Assembly: GCA_025054575.1 (NCBI GenBank)
Contig: JANWZN010000006.1
Span: 1 to 52,060 of the forward strand
Length of the DNA: 52,060 bases
Origin: Geminicoccaceae bacterium
GTDB taxonomy: Bacteria; Pseudomonadota; Alphaproteobacteria; Geminicoccales; Geminicoccaceae
Reading direction: 5' to 3'
Shown here: one piece after another, positions 1 through 8,570 of the stretch
Layout: each line of letters begins with the position of its first letter
How positions within the stretch are numbered: the stretch's first letter is position 1
The notes under the pieces: generated by a model
The model's input: only the letters and a program-made list of their open reading frames with translations
The model's database searches: none
What the model was told of the DNA's origin: nothing
Position numbers and translations under genes: made by a program

Positions 1-25
1 TCGGTCAGCATTGGGAGGGGTGTCA

Positions 26-898
26 ATGATCTTGTCCAACAGAATCGCCGGGGAGGCAAAGCAAATCGTTCCTTTTGCCCTCACAAGCCAAATCGAAGAA
101 GTGGAGACCGAGGAAGAGGAGCTCGAAGCCGAGCTCGAGCGGGTGCGACGAACGGGCGAGATCGAGCGCGCCGCGCTCGAGCGCGAGAACCAGGAGCTGC
201 GCGGCATCGCCGCCGCCTCGATCGGCGAGTTGCAGACCCTGGGCGAGCAGCTCTTGCGCGTGCTGGCCGACCACCAGTCGCTCCTGCAGATGCTGGAGCA
301 GGTGCGCGCGGCCCGCGAGCTCGCCGAGAAGGAGCTCGCCGCCGCCCGCCGCGACGCCGAACTCTACGCCGCGGAGGCGGCCAGCCTGCGGGCCCGGCTC
401 GGGGCGAGCGAGCAGCCCGCCGCCGGGCCCTCGCCCGCGCTCGAGCTCGCGCGGCTCGAGGCGCGCGGCGAGAGCGAGCCGGCGGGACGGCCGAACGCGG
501 CCGCGCTCGAGGCGCAATTGGCGGCGCTGCGGGCGGTGACGGCACCGGACGGTGCGATCGTGACGGTGATCGAAGGCACCGCCTTCCAGTTCAATTCCGA
601 GCAGTTCACGGACGCGGCCAACGGCTCGCTCCTGCGCGTGGCGCGTCTGATCGAGCTCGCCGGACCCAAGCGGGTGCGGTTCGTCGGCCACACCGACGCG
701 CAGGGCGAGGAGGCGGCCAACCGCCGGCTGAGCCAGCGCCGGGCGCAGGCCGTGCGCGACTGGCTCGTGCGCAATCGCGGCCTCGATCCGGGCAAGACGG
801 TGGTCGAAGGCCGCGGCAAGGACCAGCCGATCGCGAGCAACGACACGCCCGAAGGGCGGCGCGCCAATCGCCGCGTGGAAGTGATCCTCGAGCGCTGA
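26..898 (+). CDS. OmpA/MotB-domain protein with N-terminal coiled coil
   Basis: A 290-aa protein. The last ~115 residues form an OmpA-like peptidoglycan-binding domain: a VRFVGHTDAQG segment, then NRRLSQRRAQAVRDWL, and an RRANRRVEV ending. Residues ~15-135 are rich in Glu, Arg, Leu and Ala and look like a long coiled coil. The ATG at 26 is chosen because GGGAGGGG lies just upstream; the frame stays open to the window edge, so a longer protein cannot be excluded. Oddly, no signal peptide or membrane segment is visible at this start, although the OmpA domain normally works in the periplasm. By family it would anchor something to the cell wall; the N-terminal partner is unknown. The domain call is firm, the localisation is not. 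Confidence 0.85.
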   Translation: MILSNRIAGEAKQIVPFALTSQIEEVETEEEELEAELERVRRTGEIERAALERENQELRGIAAASIGELQTLGEQLLRVLADHQSLLQMLEQVRAARELAEKELAAARRDAELYAAEAASLRARLGASEQPAAGPSPALELARLEARGESEPAGRPNAAALEAQLAALRAVTAPDGAIVTVIEGTAFQFNSEQFTDAANGSLLRVARLIELAGPKRVRFVGHTDAQGEEAANRRLSQRRAQAVRDWLVRNRGLDPGKTVVEGRGKDQPIASNDTPEGRRANRRVEVILER

Positions 899-985
899 GG
901 CGGCCGCGCCGGCACGAGCTGCGGGGTTGCGAGCCGGTCGCCGTTGCGGCAGTGCTGCCCCGCCGCCGCTTCCGGGATCCGATCC

Positions 986-1624
986 ATGATCGAAGGCGAG
1001 CTCGCCTCGCAGCTCACCGCACTCGGCCAAGTCGTGCTGATCGACATCGTGCTGGCGGGCGACAACGCGGTCGTCGTCGGCACGGCCGCGGCCGGCCTGC
1101 CGCCCGCCCAGCAGCGGCAGGTCATCTTCCTGGGTGCGAGCCTGGCGCTGTTGATGCGGGTCGCCTTCGCGCTTATCGCCACCCAGCTGCTCGCGATCAT
1201 CGGCCTGTTGCTCGCGGGCGGGATCCTGTTGCTCTGGGTGGCCTGGAAGATGTGGCGCGAACTGCAGGCGCAAAAGGCCGCCGAGCGCCACGAGATCCCG
1301 CAAGTGGTACCGGGCGCGCACGCCACCGCGCCCGGGCAGAAGACCTTCGCCTCCGCGGTCACCCAGGTAGCGATCGCCGACGTCTCGATGTCGCTCGACA
1401 ACGTGCTGGCGGTCGCCGGGGCGGCCCGCGAGCACCCTTACATCATGGCTTTCGGCCTGTTGCTCTCGATCGCGCTCATGGCGGTGGCGGCCGGCTGGAT
1501 CGCCCGGCTCATCGACCGCCATCGCTGGATCGCCTTCGTGGGCCTCGTGATCATCCTCTGGGTCGCGATCAAGATGATCTGGGAAGGCGGCCACGAGGTC
1601 TGGGTGGCGGTCAACGGCCTATGA
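986..1624 (+). CDS. TerC/YjbE-family integral membrane protein
   Basis: A 212-aa, strongly hydrophobic protein with about six to seven membrane segments. It carries the two acidic motifs of the TerC family: DIVLAGDNAVVVG near the N-terminus and DVSMSLDNVLAV in the second half. The family is associated with metal ion export (manganese or calcium) and tellurite resistance; the YjbE subgroup has no settled substrate. The ATG at 986 starts right before MIEGELASQL; an in-frame ATG 42 bases upstream would add a charged, non-conserved leader. The gene follows the OmpA-domain gene by 87 bases in the same direction. I infer metal homeostasis, substrate open. Confidence 0.85.
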   Translation: MIEGELASQLTALGQVVLIDIVLAGDNAVVVGTAAAGLPPAQQRQVIFLGASLALLMRVAFALIATQLLAIIGLLLAGGILLLWVAWKMWRELQAQKAAERHEIPQVVPGAHATAPGQKTFASAVTQVAIADVSMSLDNVLAVAGAAREHPYIMAFGLLLSIALMAVAAGWIARLIDRHRWIAFVGLVIILWVAIKMIWEGGHEVWVAVNGL

Positions 1625-1636
1625 GGCCGCCCGACC

Positions 1637-2398
1637 TCAGCCCGACGCCCCGGCCGCGGCCTCCTCGGCCATCGCCCGAGCGCGCTTGACGAGCCGGACG
1701 AGCTCGACCCGGCAGCTCTCCGCGTCGTGGACCGGCTTGTCGAACCACAGCCGGCCGCTTTCGCCCTCGCGCACGAGATCGGCACCCTCCGGATCGACGC
1801 CGGCGAGCTTCCAGCCCCCGCCGGTGCGGCCCAAGAGCCGCTCGGCGTAGAGCTGGACCGCGTCGGCGTGATCGTCGTTCATGTGCTGGACGATCTCGGC
1901 CTCGGCCTCGGCGAGTGCCGCGGCCGGGCGCGCGTCGTAGAGGAAGCGGGCGGCCTCGAGCCAGTGGATGCGGCCGAAGCCCGCCACCAGATGCGCCCGC
2001 TCGACCTCGACCTTGAAGAGGTGGAAGTCTTTGAAGCCGAGATAGAGCTCGGCATCGGGATGGCGCGCGACGTAGCGCCGGGCGCGGCGCGTGTCGCCGT
2101 CGATGCACACCGCGCGGCCCTGCACGCTCGCCCGCGCGCCCGTGAGCGGCACGGCGAGCCCCAAGGTGCCGTCGAAGAGCAGCGAGACGCGCGGGTCGCG
2201 GCGGATGTTGCGGGTGTGATCGGCGAGATCGGAGATCAAGAGGATCGGCTGGGCGTCGTGGTCGACTGCGACCATGGCGAGCGAGACGTAGGGCTCGCCC
2301 GTCTCGGCCAACAGGGTGCCGAGCGCGGCGCGCGGCTGCTCGCGCAACAGCCGGCGGATCGTGCGGCCCGGATCCTCGGTCTGGTTCGGATTCTCCAT
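1637..2398 (-). CDS. HugZ-like PNPOx split-barrel protein with DUF2470 domain
   Basis: A 253-aa protein. Residues ~12-150 form a pyridoxamine-5'-phosphate-oxidase-like split barrel, ending with the family motif GFGRIHW at 140-146. Residues ~160-250 form a DUF2470 domain with the sequence HMNDDHADA (His172, His177). This two-domain layout is typical of HugZ-type heme-utilisation/heme-degrading proteins and of many uncharacterised alphaproteobacterial relatives. The ATG at 2398 has GGAGGAAT just upstream, better than an ATG 15 bases earlier. It converges with the TerC gene, 12 bases apart, and diverges from the MBL hydrolase. Heme binding is inferred from family only; no heme uptake genes are nearby. 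Confidence 0.8.
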   Translation of the reverse strand: MENPNQTEDPGRTIRRLLREQPRAALGTLLAETGEPYVSLAMVAVDHDAQPILLISDLADHTRNIRRDPRVSLLFDGTLGLAVPLTGARASVQGRAVCIDGDTRRARRYVARHPDAELYLGFKDFHLFKVEVERAHLVAGFGRIHWLEAARFLYDARPAAALAEAEAEIVQHMNDDHADAVQLYAERLLGRTGGGWKLAGVDPEGADLVREGESGRLWFDKPVHDAESCRVELVRLVKRARAMAEEAAAGASG

Positions 2399-2503
2399 AG
2401 GATTCCTCCGCACGCGGACCCGCCATGGGCGGGCGCGGGTTGTTCGTACGGGAGCCGCCGTCTATCCACGCGCCGGCCCCGCACGGAGAGCAAGGTGGTT
2501 GCG

Positions 2504-3562
2504 ATGTCCTCCCCGGTCGAGCGCGGCGATCCGGCGCACGAGGTGGTCTGGGCGGCGCCGGCGCCGGCACTCGACGAACCGGTCCCGCTCGCCGAGGGCA
2601 TCCTCTGGCTGCGCCTGGCCCTGCCGTTCAAGCTCGACCACATCAATCTCTGGCTGCTCGACGACGGTCCGTCCTGGACGCTCGTGGATACGGGCTACGG
2701 CGACGCGCGGACCACTGCCGTCTGGGACGCGCTCCTGGCGGGCGGGCGGCTTTCGGGCAAGCCCTTGGGGCGCATCCTCGCGACCCACTTCCACCCGGAT
2801 CATCTGGGGCAAGCGGGCCGCCTCTGCCGCGCCTTCGATCTGCCTCTGCTCATGAGCCGCAGCGAGTGGCTCACCGGGCGGATGCTGCAGCTCGACACGA
2901 GCGAGGAGTTCGTGGCGGCCGGGCTCGCCCAGGACCGCCGCGCCGGGCTCGATCCCGATCTCGTCGCGCGCCGGCGCGATCGCGGCAACGCCTACCGGCC
3001 GGGGGTCACCCCCGTCCCGGCCTCGATCGAGATCCTGGAAGCGGGCGACGAGCTCGCCGCCGGCGGCAGCCGCTGGAAGGTGATGATCGGGCGCGGTCAC
3101 TCGCCCGAGATGGTCACCCTCTATTCGGCCGAGCGGCGGATCCTGATCGGCGCCGACCAGCTCCTGCCGCGGATCACCCCGGTCGTCGGCCTCTGGCCGA
3201 CCTCGCCCGAGCGCGACCCGCTCGGCAGCTTCGTGCGCAGCATCGAGCAGTACGAAGCCCTGCCCGAGGACGTGCTCGTGCTGCCTTCGCACGAGCGGCC
3301 CTATCGCGGCCTCCGCCCGCGCCTTGCGCAATTGCGCGCGCATCACCGCGCCCGGCTCGAGGAGACGCTGGCCCTCTGCCACGCCCCGGTCACCGCCGCG
3401 GAGGTCATGGCCGGGCTGTTCACGAGGGAGCTCGATCTGCACCAGATCGGCTTCGCGCTCGCCGAGACGCTCGCGCATCTGGTCGCCCTCGAGCGGCAGG
3501 GCCGGGTCGTGCGCCGGCGCGAGGCGAGCGGGGTCGAGCGCTGGCAGGCGGTGGCGGGCTGA
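2504..3562 (+). CDS. Metallo-beta-lactamase-fold hydrolase (LACTB2-like, winged-helix C-terminus)
   Basis: A 352-aa zinc hydrolase. The metal motif HFHPDH lies at 95-100, followed by further ligands in GRGHSPE, GADQLLP and PSHERPY. Residues ~285-350 look like the winged-helix tail of LACTB2/glyoxalase II-like proteins. The ATG at 2504 has a GGAGAGCAAGG leader; the frame is open far upstream, but that stretch is antisense to the neighbouring gene. Substrate cannot be told; thioester, acyl-CoA or nucleic-acid hydrolysis all occur in this family. It stands alone between two minus-strand genes. Confidence 0.85.
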   Translation: MSSPVERGDPAHEVVWAAPAPALDEPVPLAEGILWLRLALPFKLDHINLWLLDDGPSWTLVDTGYGDARTTAVWDALLAGGRLSGKPLGRILATHFHPDHLGQAGRLCRAFDLPLLMSRSEWLTGRMLQLDTSEEFVAAGLAQDRRAGLDPDLVARRRDRGNAYRPGVTPVPASIEILEAGDELAAGGSRWKVMIGRGHSPEMVTLYSAERRILIGADQLLPRITPVVGLWPTSPERDPLGSFVRSIEQYEALPEDVLVLPSHERPYRGLRPRLAQLRAHHRARLEETLALCHAPVTAAEVMAGLFTRELDLHQIGFALAETLAHLVALERQGRVVRRREASGVERWQAVAG

Positions 3563-3647
3563 GCCGCGCCAGCGCGCAGGGCCTTTGCGCGCGATCGCGC
3601 TTTCCGAGCGGGTCGAGCGCGGGCGCGAGGGTGCGAAGAGCGCGCGC

Positions 3648-4355
3648 TCAGCCTTCGATGGCGATGGCGATCCGCCGGTTCTGGCGACCTTTCTTCTCGA
3701 TCTTGGTGATGCGCACGCGGCCGATCTCGCCGGTGCGCGCCACGTGCGTGCCGCCGCAGGCCTGCAGATCCACACCCTCGATCTCGACCAGGCGGATGCG
3801 GCCCGCTCCGCGCGGCGGCCGCACCCACATGGTCTTGACGAGCTCGGGGCGGGCATCGAGCTGGGCCTCCTCGATCCATTGCGCGCGCACCGGCAGATCG
3901 GCCGCCACCCAGGCCGCGAGCTTTGCCTCGATCGCCTCGCGGTCGAGGCTGGGCTCGGGCAGGTCGAAATCGAGCCGCCCCTCGAGCTCGCCCACGGCAC
4001 CGCCCGTGACCGGGGCCGCGACCGCAGCGGAGAGCAGGTGCAAGGCGGTGTGCGCGCGCATCAGCCGATAGCGCCGTTCGCCGTCGATCCGGGCGCTCAC
4101 GCGCGTGCCGGGCGGCGGCAGCGGGGCGTCGGCGGCCGGGAGGTGGAGGATCGCCTCCCCCTCCCCTTTGCGCGTGTCGAGGATCGCGATCTCGGCGCCG
4201 TGGGCGGCCACGAGCACGCCGCGATCGCCCGGCTGGCCGCCGCCCGTGGGGTAGAAGACGGTGCGGTCGAGCACGATCCCCTCGGGCCCGGCCGTGAGCA
4301 CGAGGGCCTCGCAGGTCCGGGCATAGGCATCGCTGCGGAACAGGGGCTCGGTCAC
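3648..4355 (-). CDS. AlaX-type alanyl-tRNA editing protein
   Basis: A 235-aa free-standing relative of the AlaRS editing domain, which deacylates Ser- or Gly-charged tRNA-Ala. The zinc ligands are present as HTALH (His102, His106) and CGGTH (Cys200, His204). The N-terminal part has the beta-barrel motif FYPTGGGQPGDRG (34-46) shared with alanyl- and threonyl-tRNA synthetases. The length fits AlaX-M (about 240 aa). It converges with the MBL hydrolase gene and diverges from the ABC ATPase. Function is well supported by the motifs; tRNA charge preference is not determined. Confidence 0.9.
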   Translation of the reverse strand: MTEPLFRSDAYARTCEALVLTAGPEGIVLDRTVFYPTGGGQPGDRGVLVAAHGAEIAILDTRKGEGEAILHLPAADAPLPPPGTRVSARIDGERRYRLMRAHTALHLLSAAVAAPVTGGAVGELEGRLDFDLPEPSLDREAIEAKLAAWVAADLPVRAQWIEEAQLDARPELVKTMWVRPPRGAGRIRLVEIEGVDLQACGGTHVARTGEIGRVRITKIEKKGRQNRRIAIAIEG

Positions 4356-4471
4356 CGGGGCACGCCTCCGTAGCTGGGCCGTGGCGCTGTTTACAGGGTG
4401 GCCGCCGCGGGTCTACCCCTGCCGCCAGGCGGGGAACGGCTCGTAGGCTGTGGGAGGATCGACGCGCGCCC

Positions 4472-5560
4472 ATGAATGGACGCCAGGACGTGCTCGTGCG
4501 CTTTGCGGGCGTGGAGAAGACCTACGACGGCGAGACGCTGGTCGTGCAGCGGCTCGACCTCGACATCGCCCGCGGCGAGTTCTTGACGCTCTTGGGCCCG
4601 TCGGGCTCGGGCAAGACCACCACGCTCATGATGCTCGCGGGCTTCGAGGCGCCCACGAGCGGCGAGATCCTGCTCGAGGGCCGGCCGATCAGCAAATTGC
4701 CGCCCTGGAAGCGCGAGATCGGGATGGTCTTCCAGAACTACGCGCTCTTCCCGCACATGACGGTGGCCGAGAACGTGGCCTTCCCGTTGGGCGTGCGCAA
4801 GCTGCCCAAGGCCGAGATCGCGCAGAAGGTCGAGCGCGCGCTCGCCATGGTCCGGCTCGAGGGCTTCGCCAACCGCCGCCCGGCGCAGCTCTCGGGCGGC
4901 CAGCAGCAGCGGGTGGCGCTCGCCCGCGCGCTCGTCTTCGAGCCCAAGCTCGTGCTCATGGACGAGCCGCTGGGCGCGCTCGACAAGCAGCTGCGCGAGA
5001 GCATGCAGTACGAGATCAAGCATCTGCACGAGCGGCTCGGCGTCACCGTGGTCTACGTCACCCACGATCAGGGCGAGGCCTTGACGATGTCGGATCGGGT
5101 GGCGGTGTTCGACCACGGCCGGATCCAGCAGCTCGCCACCCCGGCCGAGCTCTACGAGCGGCCGAAGAACGCCTTCGTCGCCCGCTTCATCGGCGAGAAC
5201 AACCGGCTTTCGGGCACGGTCAAGGAGCGGATCGGCGAGCGCTGCCTGGTCGAGGTCGACGGTGCGCTGGTCAAGGCCACCGCGGGCAACGTGGGTGGCG
5301 CCGGTTGCCGGACGACGCTCTCGCTGCGGCCGGAGCGGGTCGCGATCAACAGCATGATCGAGATGGACAACAGCTTCGAGGGCCGGGTCGAGGAGCTGAT
5401 CTATCACGGCGATCACATCCGCACCCGGTTGGCCCTCCTGGGCCACGACGATTTCATCGTGAAGCTGCCGAACCGGCCGGGCCAGATCCGGCTCGAGCCG
5501 GGCCAGCGGGTGAAGGTCTCTTGGCTCGCGGCCGACTGCCGCGCGCTCGATGCCGAGTGA
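4472..5560 (+). CDS. PotA-like ABC transporter ATPase (spermidine/putrescine type)
   Basis: A 362-aa ATPase with Walker A GPSGSGKT at 42-49, Q-loop at FQNYALFPH, signature LSGGQQQR at 140-147, Walker B VLMDEP at 161-166 and switch His198. Residues ~280-355 form a TOBE domain, as in PotA, FbpC and CysA-type importers. The NYALFPHMTV and GALDKQLR stretches resemble the polyamine group. No permease or binding protein is next to it: the neighbours are AlaX and a GNAT enzyme. It must therefore act with membrane subunits encoded elsewhere or be a stray copy. Start ATG 4472 sits after a GGGAGG stretch about 20 bases upstream. Confidence 0.85.
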   Translation: MNGRQDVLVRFAGVEKTYDGETLVVQRLDLDIARGEFLTLLGPSGSGKTTTLMMLAGFEAPTSGEILLEGRPISKLPPWKREIGMVFQNYALFPHMTVAENVAFPLGVRKLPKAEIAQKVERALAMVRLEGFANRRPAQLSGGQQQRVALARALVFEPKLVLMDEPLGALDKQLRESMQYEIKHLHERLGVTVVYVTHDQGEALTMSDRVAVFDHGRIQQLATPAELYERPKNAFVARFIGENNRLSGTVKERIGERCLVEVDGALVKATAGNVGGAGCRTTLSLRPERVAINSMIEMDNSFEGRVEELIYHGDHIRTRLALLGHDDFIVKLPNRPGQIRLEPGQRVKVSWLAADCRALDAE

Positions 5561-5644
5561 GGCGGTACGCGACTTGCGAAGATCCTCCCGCAGAAGCGGT
5601 CGCGTCGTGAACGGGCGCGATCGGGCGGTGGATGGAGCGGGCCC

Positions 5645-6481
5645 ATGAGCCTCGAGGTGGTGGCGGCGGGCATCGAGGGTGTGCGGCTGATGCTCGATTG
5701 GGCAGCCGCCGAGGGTTGGAACCCCGGCCTCGAGGATGCCGAACCCTTTTACGCCACCGACCCGGACGGGTTCCTGCTCGCTCGGCTCGACGGCGTTCCC
5801 GTGGGCTCGATCTCGGTCGTGCGCTATCCGGGCGACTTCGCCTTTCTGGGCTTCTACATCGTCCGCCCCGAGCATCGCGGCCGCGGCTTCGGGATGGCCC
5901 TCTGGCGCACCGGCATGGAGCGGCTCGCCGGCTGCAACATCGGCCTCGACGGGGTGGTGGCGCAGCAGGCCAATTACCGCAAATCGGGCTTCGCGCTCGC
6001 CCATCGCAACGTCCGGTTCGGCGGGGTCCCGAGGGCCGCCCCGCTCGACGATCCGCGCGTGGTACCGCTCGAGCGCGTGCCGCTTCCCGAGCTGCTGGCC
6101 TACGATCGCAGCTGCTTCGGCTTCGAGCGGCGGCCCTTCCTCGAGCGCTGGATCGCCCGGCCGCGGATCGCCCTCGGCTTCCTCGAGCGCGGCCGGCTCC
6201 TGGGTTACGGGGTGATCCGCGCTTGCCGGCAGGGCTTCAAGATCGGCCCCTTGTTCGCCGACCGGGCCGATGCCGCCGAAGCGCTCTTTCTGGCGCTGGC
6301 GGCGCAGGCGGGCGGGCAGCCGGTCTTCCTCGACCCGCCCGAGCCCAATGCCGAGGCCACCGCCCTGGCCCGCCGGCACGGGCTCGAGCCCGTCTTCGAG
6401 ACCGCACGGATGTACACGAGGGGCGATCCGGGCCTGCCGCTCTCCCGCATCTTCGGCATCACCACCTTCGAGCTGGGCTGA
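5645..6481 (+). CDS. GNAT-family N-acetyltransferase, two-domain (YitH/HolE type)
   Basis: A 278-aa protein with an N-terminal GNAT fold and a second acetyltransferase-like half. The acetyl-CoA motif RPEHRGRGFGMAL is at 74-86. The tail resembles the Acetyltransf_18 domain of YitH-like proteins. Substrate unknown. It is followed by the PuuE gene only 8 bases later (stop 6481, start 6490), so the two are likely co-transcribed and the enzyme may act on a nitrogen-containing metabolite. Confidence 0.8.
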   Translation: MSLEVVAAGIEGVRLMLDWAAAEGWNPGLEDAEPFYATDPDGFLLARLDGVPVGSISVVRYPGDFAFLGFYIVRPEHRGRGFGMALWRTGMERLAGCNIGLDGVVAQQANYRKSGFALAHRNVRFGGVPRAAPLDDPRVVPLERVPLPELLAYDRSCFGFERRPFLERWIARPRIALGFLERGRLLGYGVIRACRQGFKIGPLFADRADAAEALFLALAAQAGGQPVFLDPPEPNAEATALARRHGLEPVFETARMYTRGDPGLPLSRIFGITTFELG

Positions 6482-6489
6482 GCCGCACC

Positions 6490-7407
6490 ATGCCGCACGA
6501 TCCCGCCTATCCCCGCGATCTCGTGGGCTACGGGCGCAACCCGCCCGATCCGCGCTGGCCGGGCGGCGCGCACCTGGCGGTGCAGTTCGTGATCAATTAC
6601 GAGGAGGGTGGCGAGAACTGCATCCTGCACGGCGATCCGGCCAGCGAGGCCTTCCTCTCCGAGATCATTGGCGCCCAGCCGCTTTTGGGCGTGCGGCACA
6701 TGAACATGGAGTCGATCTACGAGTACGGCGCGCGGGTGGGATTCTGGCGGCTCCATCGGCTCTTCACCGAGCGCTCCCTGCCGGTCACCGTCTTCGCGGT
6801 GACCATGGCGCTCGACCGCAACCGCGAGGCGGCGGCGGCCATGAAGGAGGCGGGCTGGGAGATCGCGAGCCACGGCCTGCGCTGGATCGACTACCAGTAC
6901 ATGGGCATCGAGCAGGAACGCGCGCACATGCGCGAATCGATCCGCCTGCACGAGGCGATCACGGGCGAGCGGCCCCTGGGCTGGTACACGGGTCGGGTGA
7001 GCCCGAACACGCTCGGGCTCGTCGTCGAGGAGGGTGGCTTTCTCTACACGGCCGATTCGTATGCCGACGAACTCCCCTACTGGGTCGAGGTCGCGGGCAA
7101 GCGCCAGCTCGTCGTGCCCTACACACTCGATGCCAACGACATGCGCTTCGCCACGGCCCAGGGCTTCAATTCGGGCGACCAGTTCTTCGCCTATTTGCGC
7201 GATTCCTTCGACCTTCTCTGGGAGGAGGGACGACGCGGTGCCCCCAAGATGATGTCGGTCGGCCTGCATTGCCGGCTCGTCGGCCGGCCCGGCCGGGCCG
7301 CAGCACTCGCCCGCTTCCTCGACCACGTGCTCGCCCGCGAGAAGGTCTGGGTCGCCACCCGGCTCGACATCGCCCGCCACTGGCACGCCCATCATCCGCC
7401 CGGCTGA
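6490..7407 (+). CDS. puuE: PuuE-type allantoinase (polysaccharide-deacetylase fold)
   Basis: A 305-aa protein of the NodB/polysaccharide-deacetylase fold that matches the metal-independent allantoinase PuuE. Visible family signatures are YPRDLVGYGRNPPDPRWPGG at 7-26, QFVINYEEGGEN, HMNMESIYEYG, SHGLRWIDY, GWYTGR and SVGLHCRLVGRPGR. PuuE hydrolyses allantoin to allantoate in purine (urate) breakdown. No other urate-pathway gene is present in the window; downstream come an RraA-like lyase and a SAF-domain protein instead. The ATG at 6490 sits 8 bases after the GNAT stop. A related deacetylase specificity is possible, but conservation to PuuE is strong. Confidence 0.85.
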   Translation: MPHDPAYPRDLVGYGRNPPDPRWPGGAHLAVQFVINYEEGGENCILHGDPASEAFLSEIIGAQPLLGVRHMNMESIYEYGARVGFWRLHRLFTERSLPVTVFAVTMALDRNREAAAAMKEAGWEIASHGLRWIDYQYMGIEQERAHMRESIRLHEAITGERPLGWYTGRVSPNTLGLVVEEGGFLYTADSYADELPYWVEVAGKRQLVVPYTLDANDMRFATAQGFNSGDQFFAYLRDSFDLLWEEGRRGAPKMMSVGLHCRLVGRPGRAAALARFLDHVLAREKVWVATRLDIARHWHAHHPPG

Positions 7408-7490
7408 AGCGCGCGCAGGCGGCATCCGCGCCCGCGGCTTCCGCACGGCCCCCCCTCGGCTAGGATGAAGCGAGCGACGGGGAGGTGGGG

Positions 7491-8147
7491 ATGACGGCCA
7501 AAGACGCGCTGACCGAGCGGCTCGAGCGCTGCTACACGGGTGTGCTGAACGACGTGATGCGGGCGATGGGGCTCAGGAACTTCGTGCTGCCGCCCGAGAT
7601 CCGCCTGCACGACAAGAGCCGCCCGCTCGCCGGGCCGATCCAGACGGTCTCGGGCCATGTCGACGAGGCGGCCGACCGGCACGCCACGCTTCTCGAATGG
7701 ACCGGGCTTCTTTCCAAGGCCAAGCCCGCGCACGTGCTGGTCTGCCAGCCGCACACCCACGCGATCGCCTTGATGGGCGAGCTCTCGGCCGAGACGCTCG
7801 CGCACAAAGGTGTGCTGGGCTACGTCGTCGACGGGGCGACCCGCGATCTCGCCTTCATCGAGAAGATCGGCTTCCCGATCGCGTACACGCACACCACGCC
7901 CAAGGACATCGTGTCCTTTTGGCTCGTCGACGGGCTCGACGTGCCGATCGTGATCGGCGAGGTGCGGATCCTGCCGGGCGATTATCTGTTGGCCGATGCG
8001 GATGGGATCGTCGTCGTGCCGAAGGCGCGCGCAGCCGAAGTAGTGGCCGAAGCCGAACGCGCGATCGGCACCGAGAACCTCATCCGCAAGGCGATCCTCG
8101 CGGGCGAAGACCCGCAACAGGCCTATCTGAAGTACGGCAAGTTCTGA
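7491..8147 (+). CDS. RraA-family lyase (hydroxymethyl-oxoglutarate aldolase/oxaloacetate decarboxylase-like)
   Basis: A 218-aa protein of the RraA/HMG-aldolase fold. The family signature GYVVDGATRD occupies 110-119 with the catalytic Arg118-Asp119 pair, and MGELSA precedes it at ~95-100. Members act as class II (metal) pyruvate aldolases or oxaloacetate decarboxylases; some only bind RNase E. The ATG at 7491 follows GGGGAGG, so I prefer it to a GTG six bases earlier. A catabolic role fits the neighbours: PuuE upstream and, 10 bases downstream, a sugar-acid dehydratase-type SAF domain. Confidence 0.8.
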   Translation: MTAKDALTERLERCYTGVLNDVMRAMGLRNFVLPPEIRLHDKSRPLAGPIQTVSGHVDEAADRHATLLEWTGLLSKAKPAHVLVCQPHTHAIALMGELSAETLAHKGVLGYVVDGATRDLAFIEKIGFPIAYTHTTPKDIVSFWLVDGLDVPIVIGEVRILPGDYLLADADGIVVVPKARAAEVVAEAERAIGTENLIRKAILAGEDPQQAYLKYGKF

Positions 8148-8157
8148 GGGGGCGGCG

Positions 8158-8505
8158 ATGGGCCGAATCGTCACGAGCGGGGTCGAGGCGGCGCTTTCCG
8201 GCGGGGCGACCGACCGGCGACTCCTGCTGCTGGCACCCGAGGACAATGTGCTGGTCGCCTGCTGCGATCTGCCGGCCGGCAGCGAGCTCATGATCGACGG
8301 CGAGCCGGTGCGGCTCGAGCGCGAGGTGCCGACCGGCCACAAACTCGCCCGCCGGCCGATCGAAGCGGGCGAGAAGGTGATCAAGTACGGCGCCCCGATC
8401 GGCTCGGCGCGCGAGCCGATCGCCAAGGGCGCGTACGTGCACACGCACAATCTGCGCTCGGACTACATCCCGACCTGGGACCGCGAGGGCCGCGAGATGC
8501 GCTGA
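8158..8505 (+). CDS. Stand-alone SAF domain protein (UxaA N-terminal type)
   Basis: A 115-aa protein matching only the N-terminal SAF domain of altronate/galactarate dehydratase (UxaA/GarD) and the small subunit of two-component sulfolactate lyases (SuyA). Signatures are DNVLVACCDLPAGSEL, GHKLARRPIEAGEKVIKYG and a closing YVHTHNLRS. Split enzymes of this family need a partner carrying the large catalytic domain, and none is encoded here. The ATG at 8158 follows a G-rich leader 10 bases after the RraA-like stop, so the two are likely made together. The partner may be elsewhere or the domain may have an independent role. Confidence 0.75.
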   Translation: MGRIVTSGVEAALSGGATDRRLLLLAPEDNVLVACCDLPAGSELMIDGEPVRLEREVPTGHKLARRPIEAGEKVIKYGAPIGSAREPIAKGAYVHTHNLRSDYIPTWDREGREMR

Positions 8506-8532
8506 GGCCGGAGCGGGTCCGCAGCCGGCCTC
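8504..8532. terminator. Hairpin between convergent genes
   Basis: An 8-bp perfect inverted repeat (GAGGCCGG ... CCGGCCTC) with a 13-base loop covers the stop of the SAF gene and faces the end of the minus-strand AsmA-like gene. It has no T-run, so it could act only as a weak or Rho-assisted terminator, or as an mRNA 3' end stabiliser. Confidence 0.35.
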
Positions 8533-8570
8533 GCGGTGGTGCCTGTCGAAGCGGGCGCGGCCGGCGCGGC

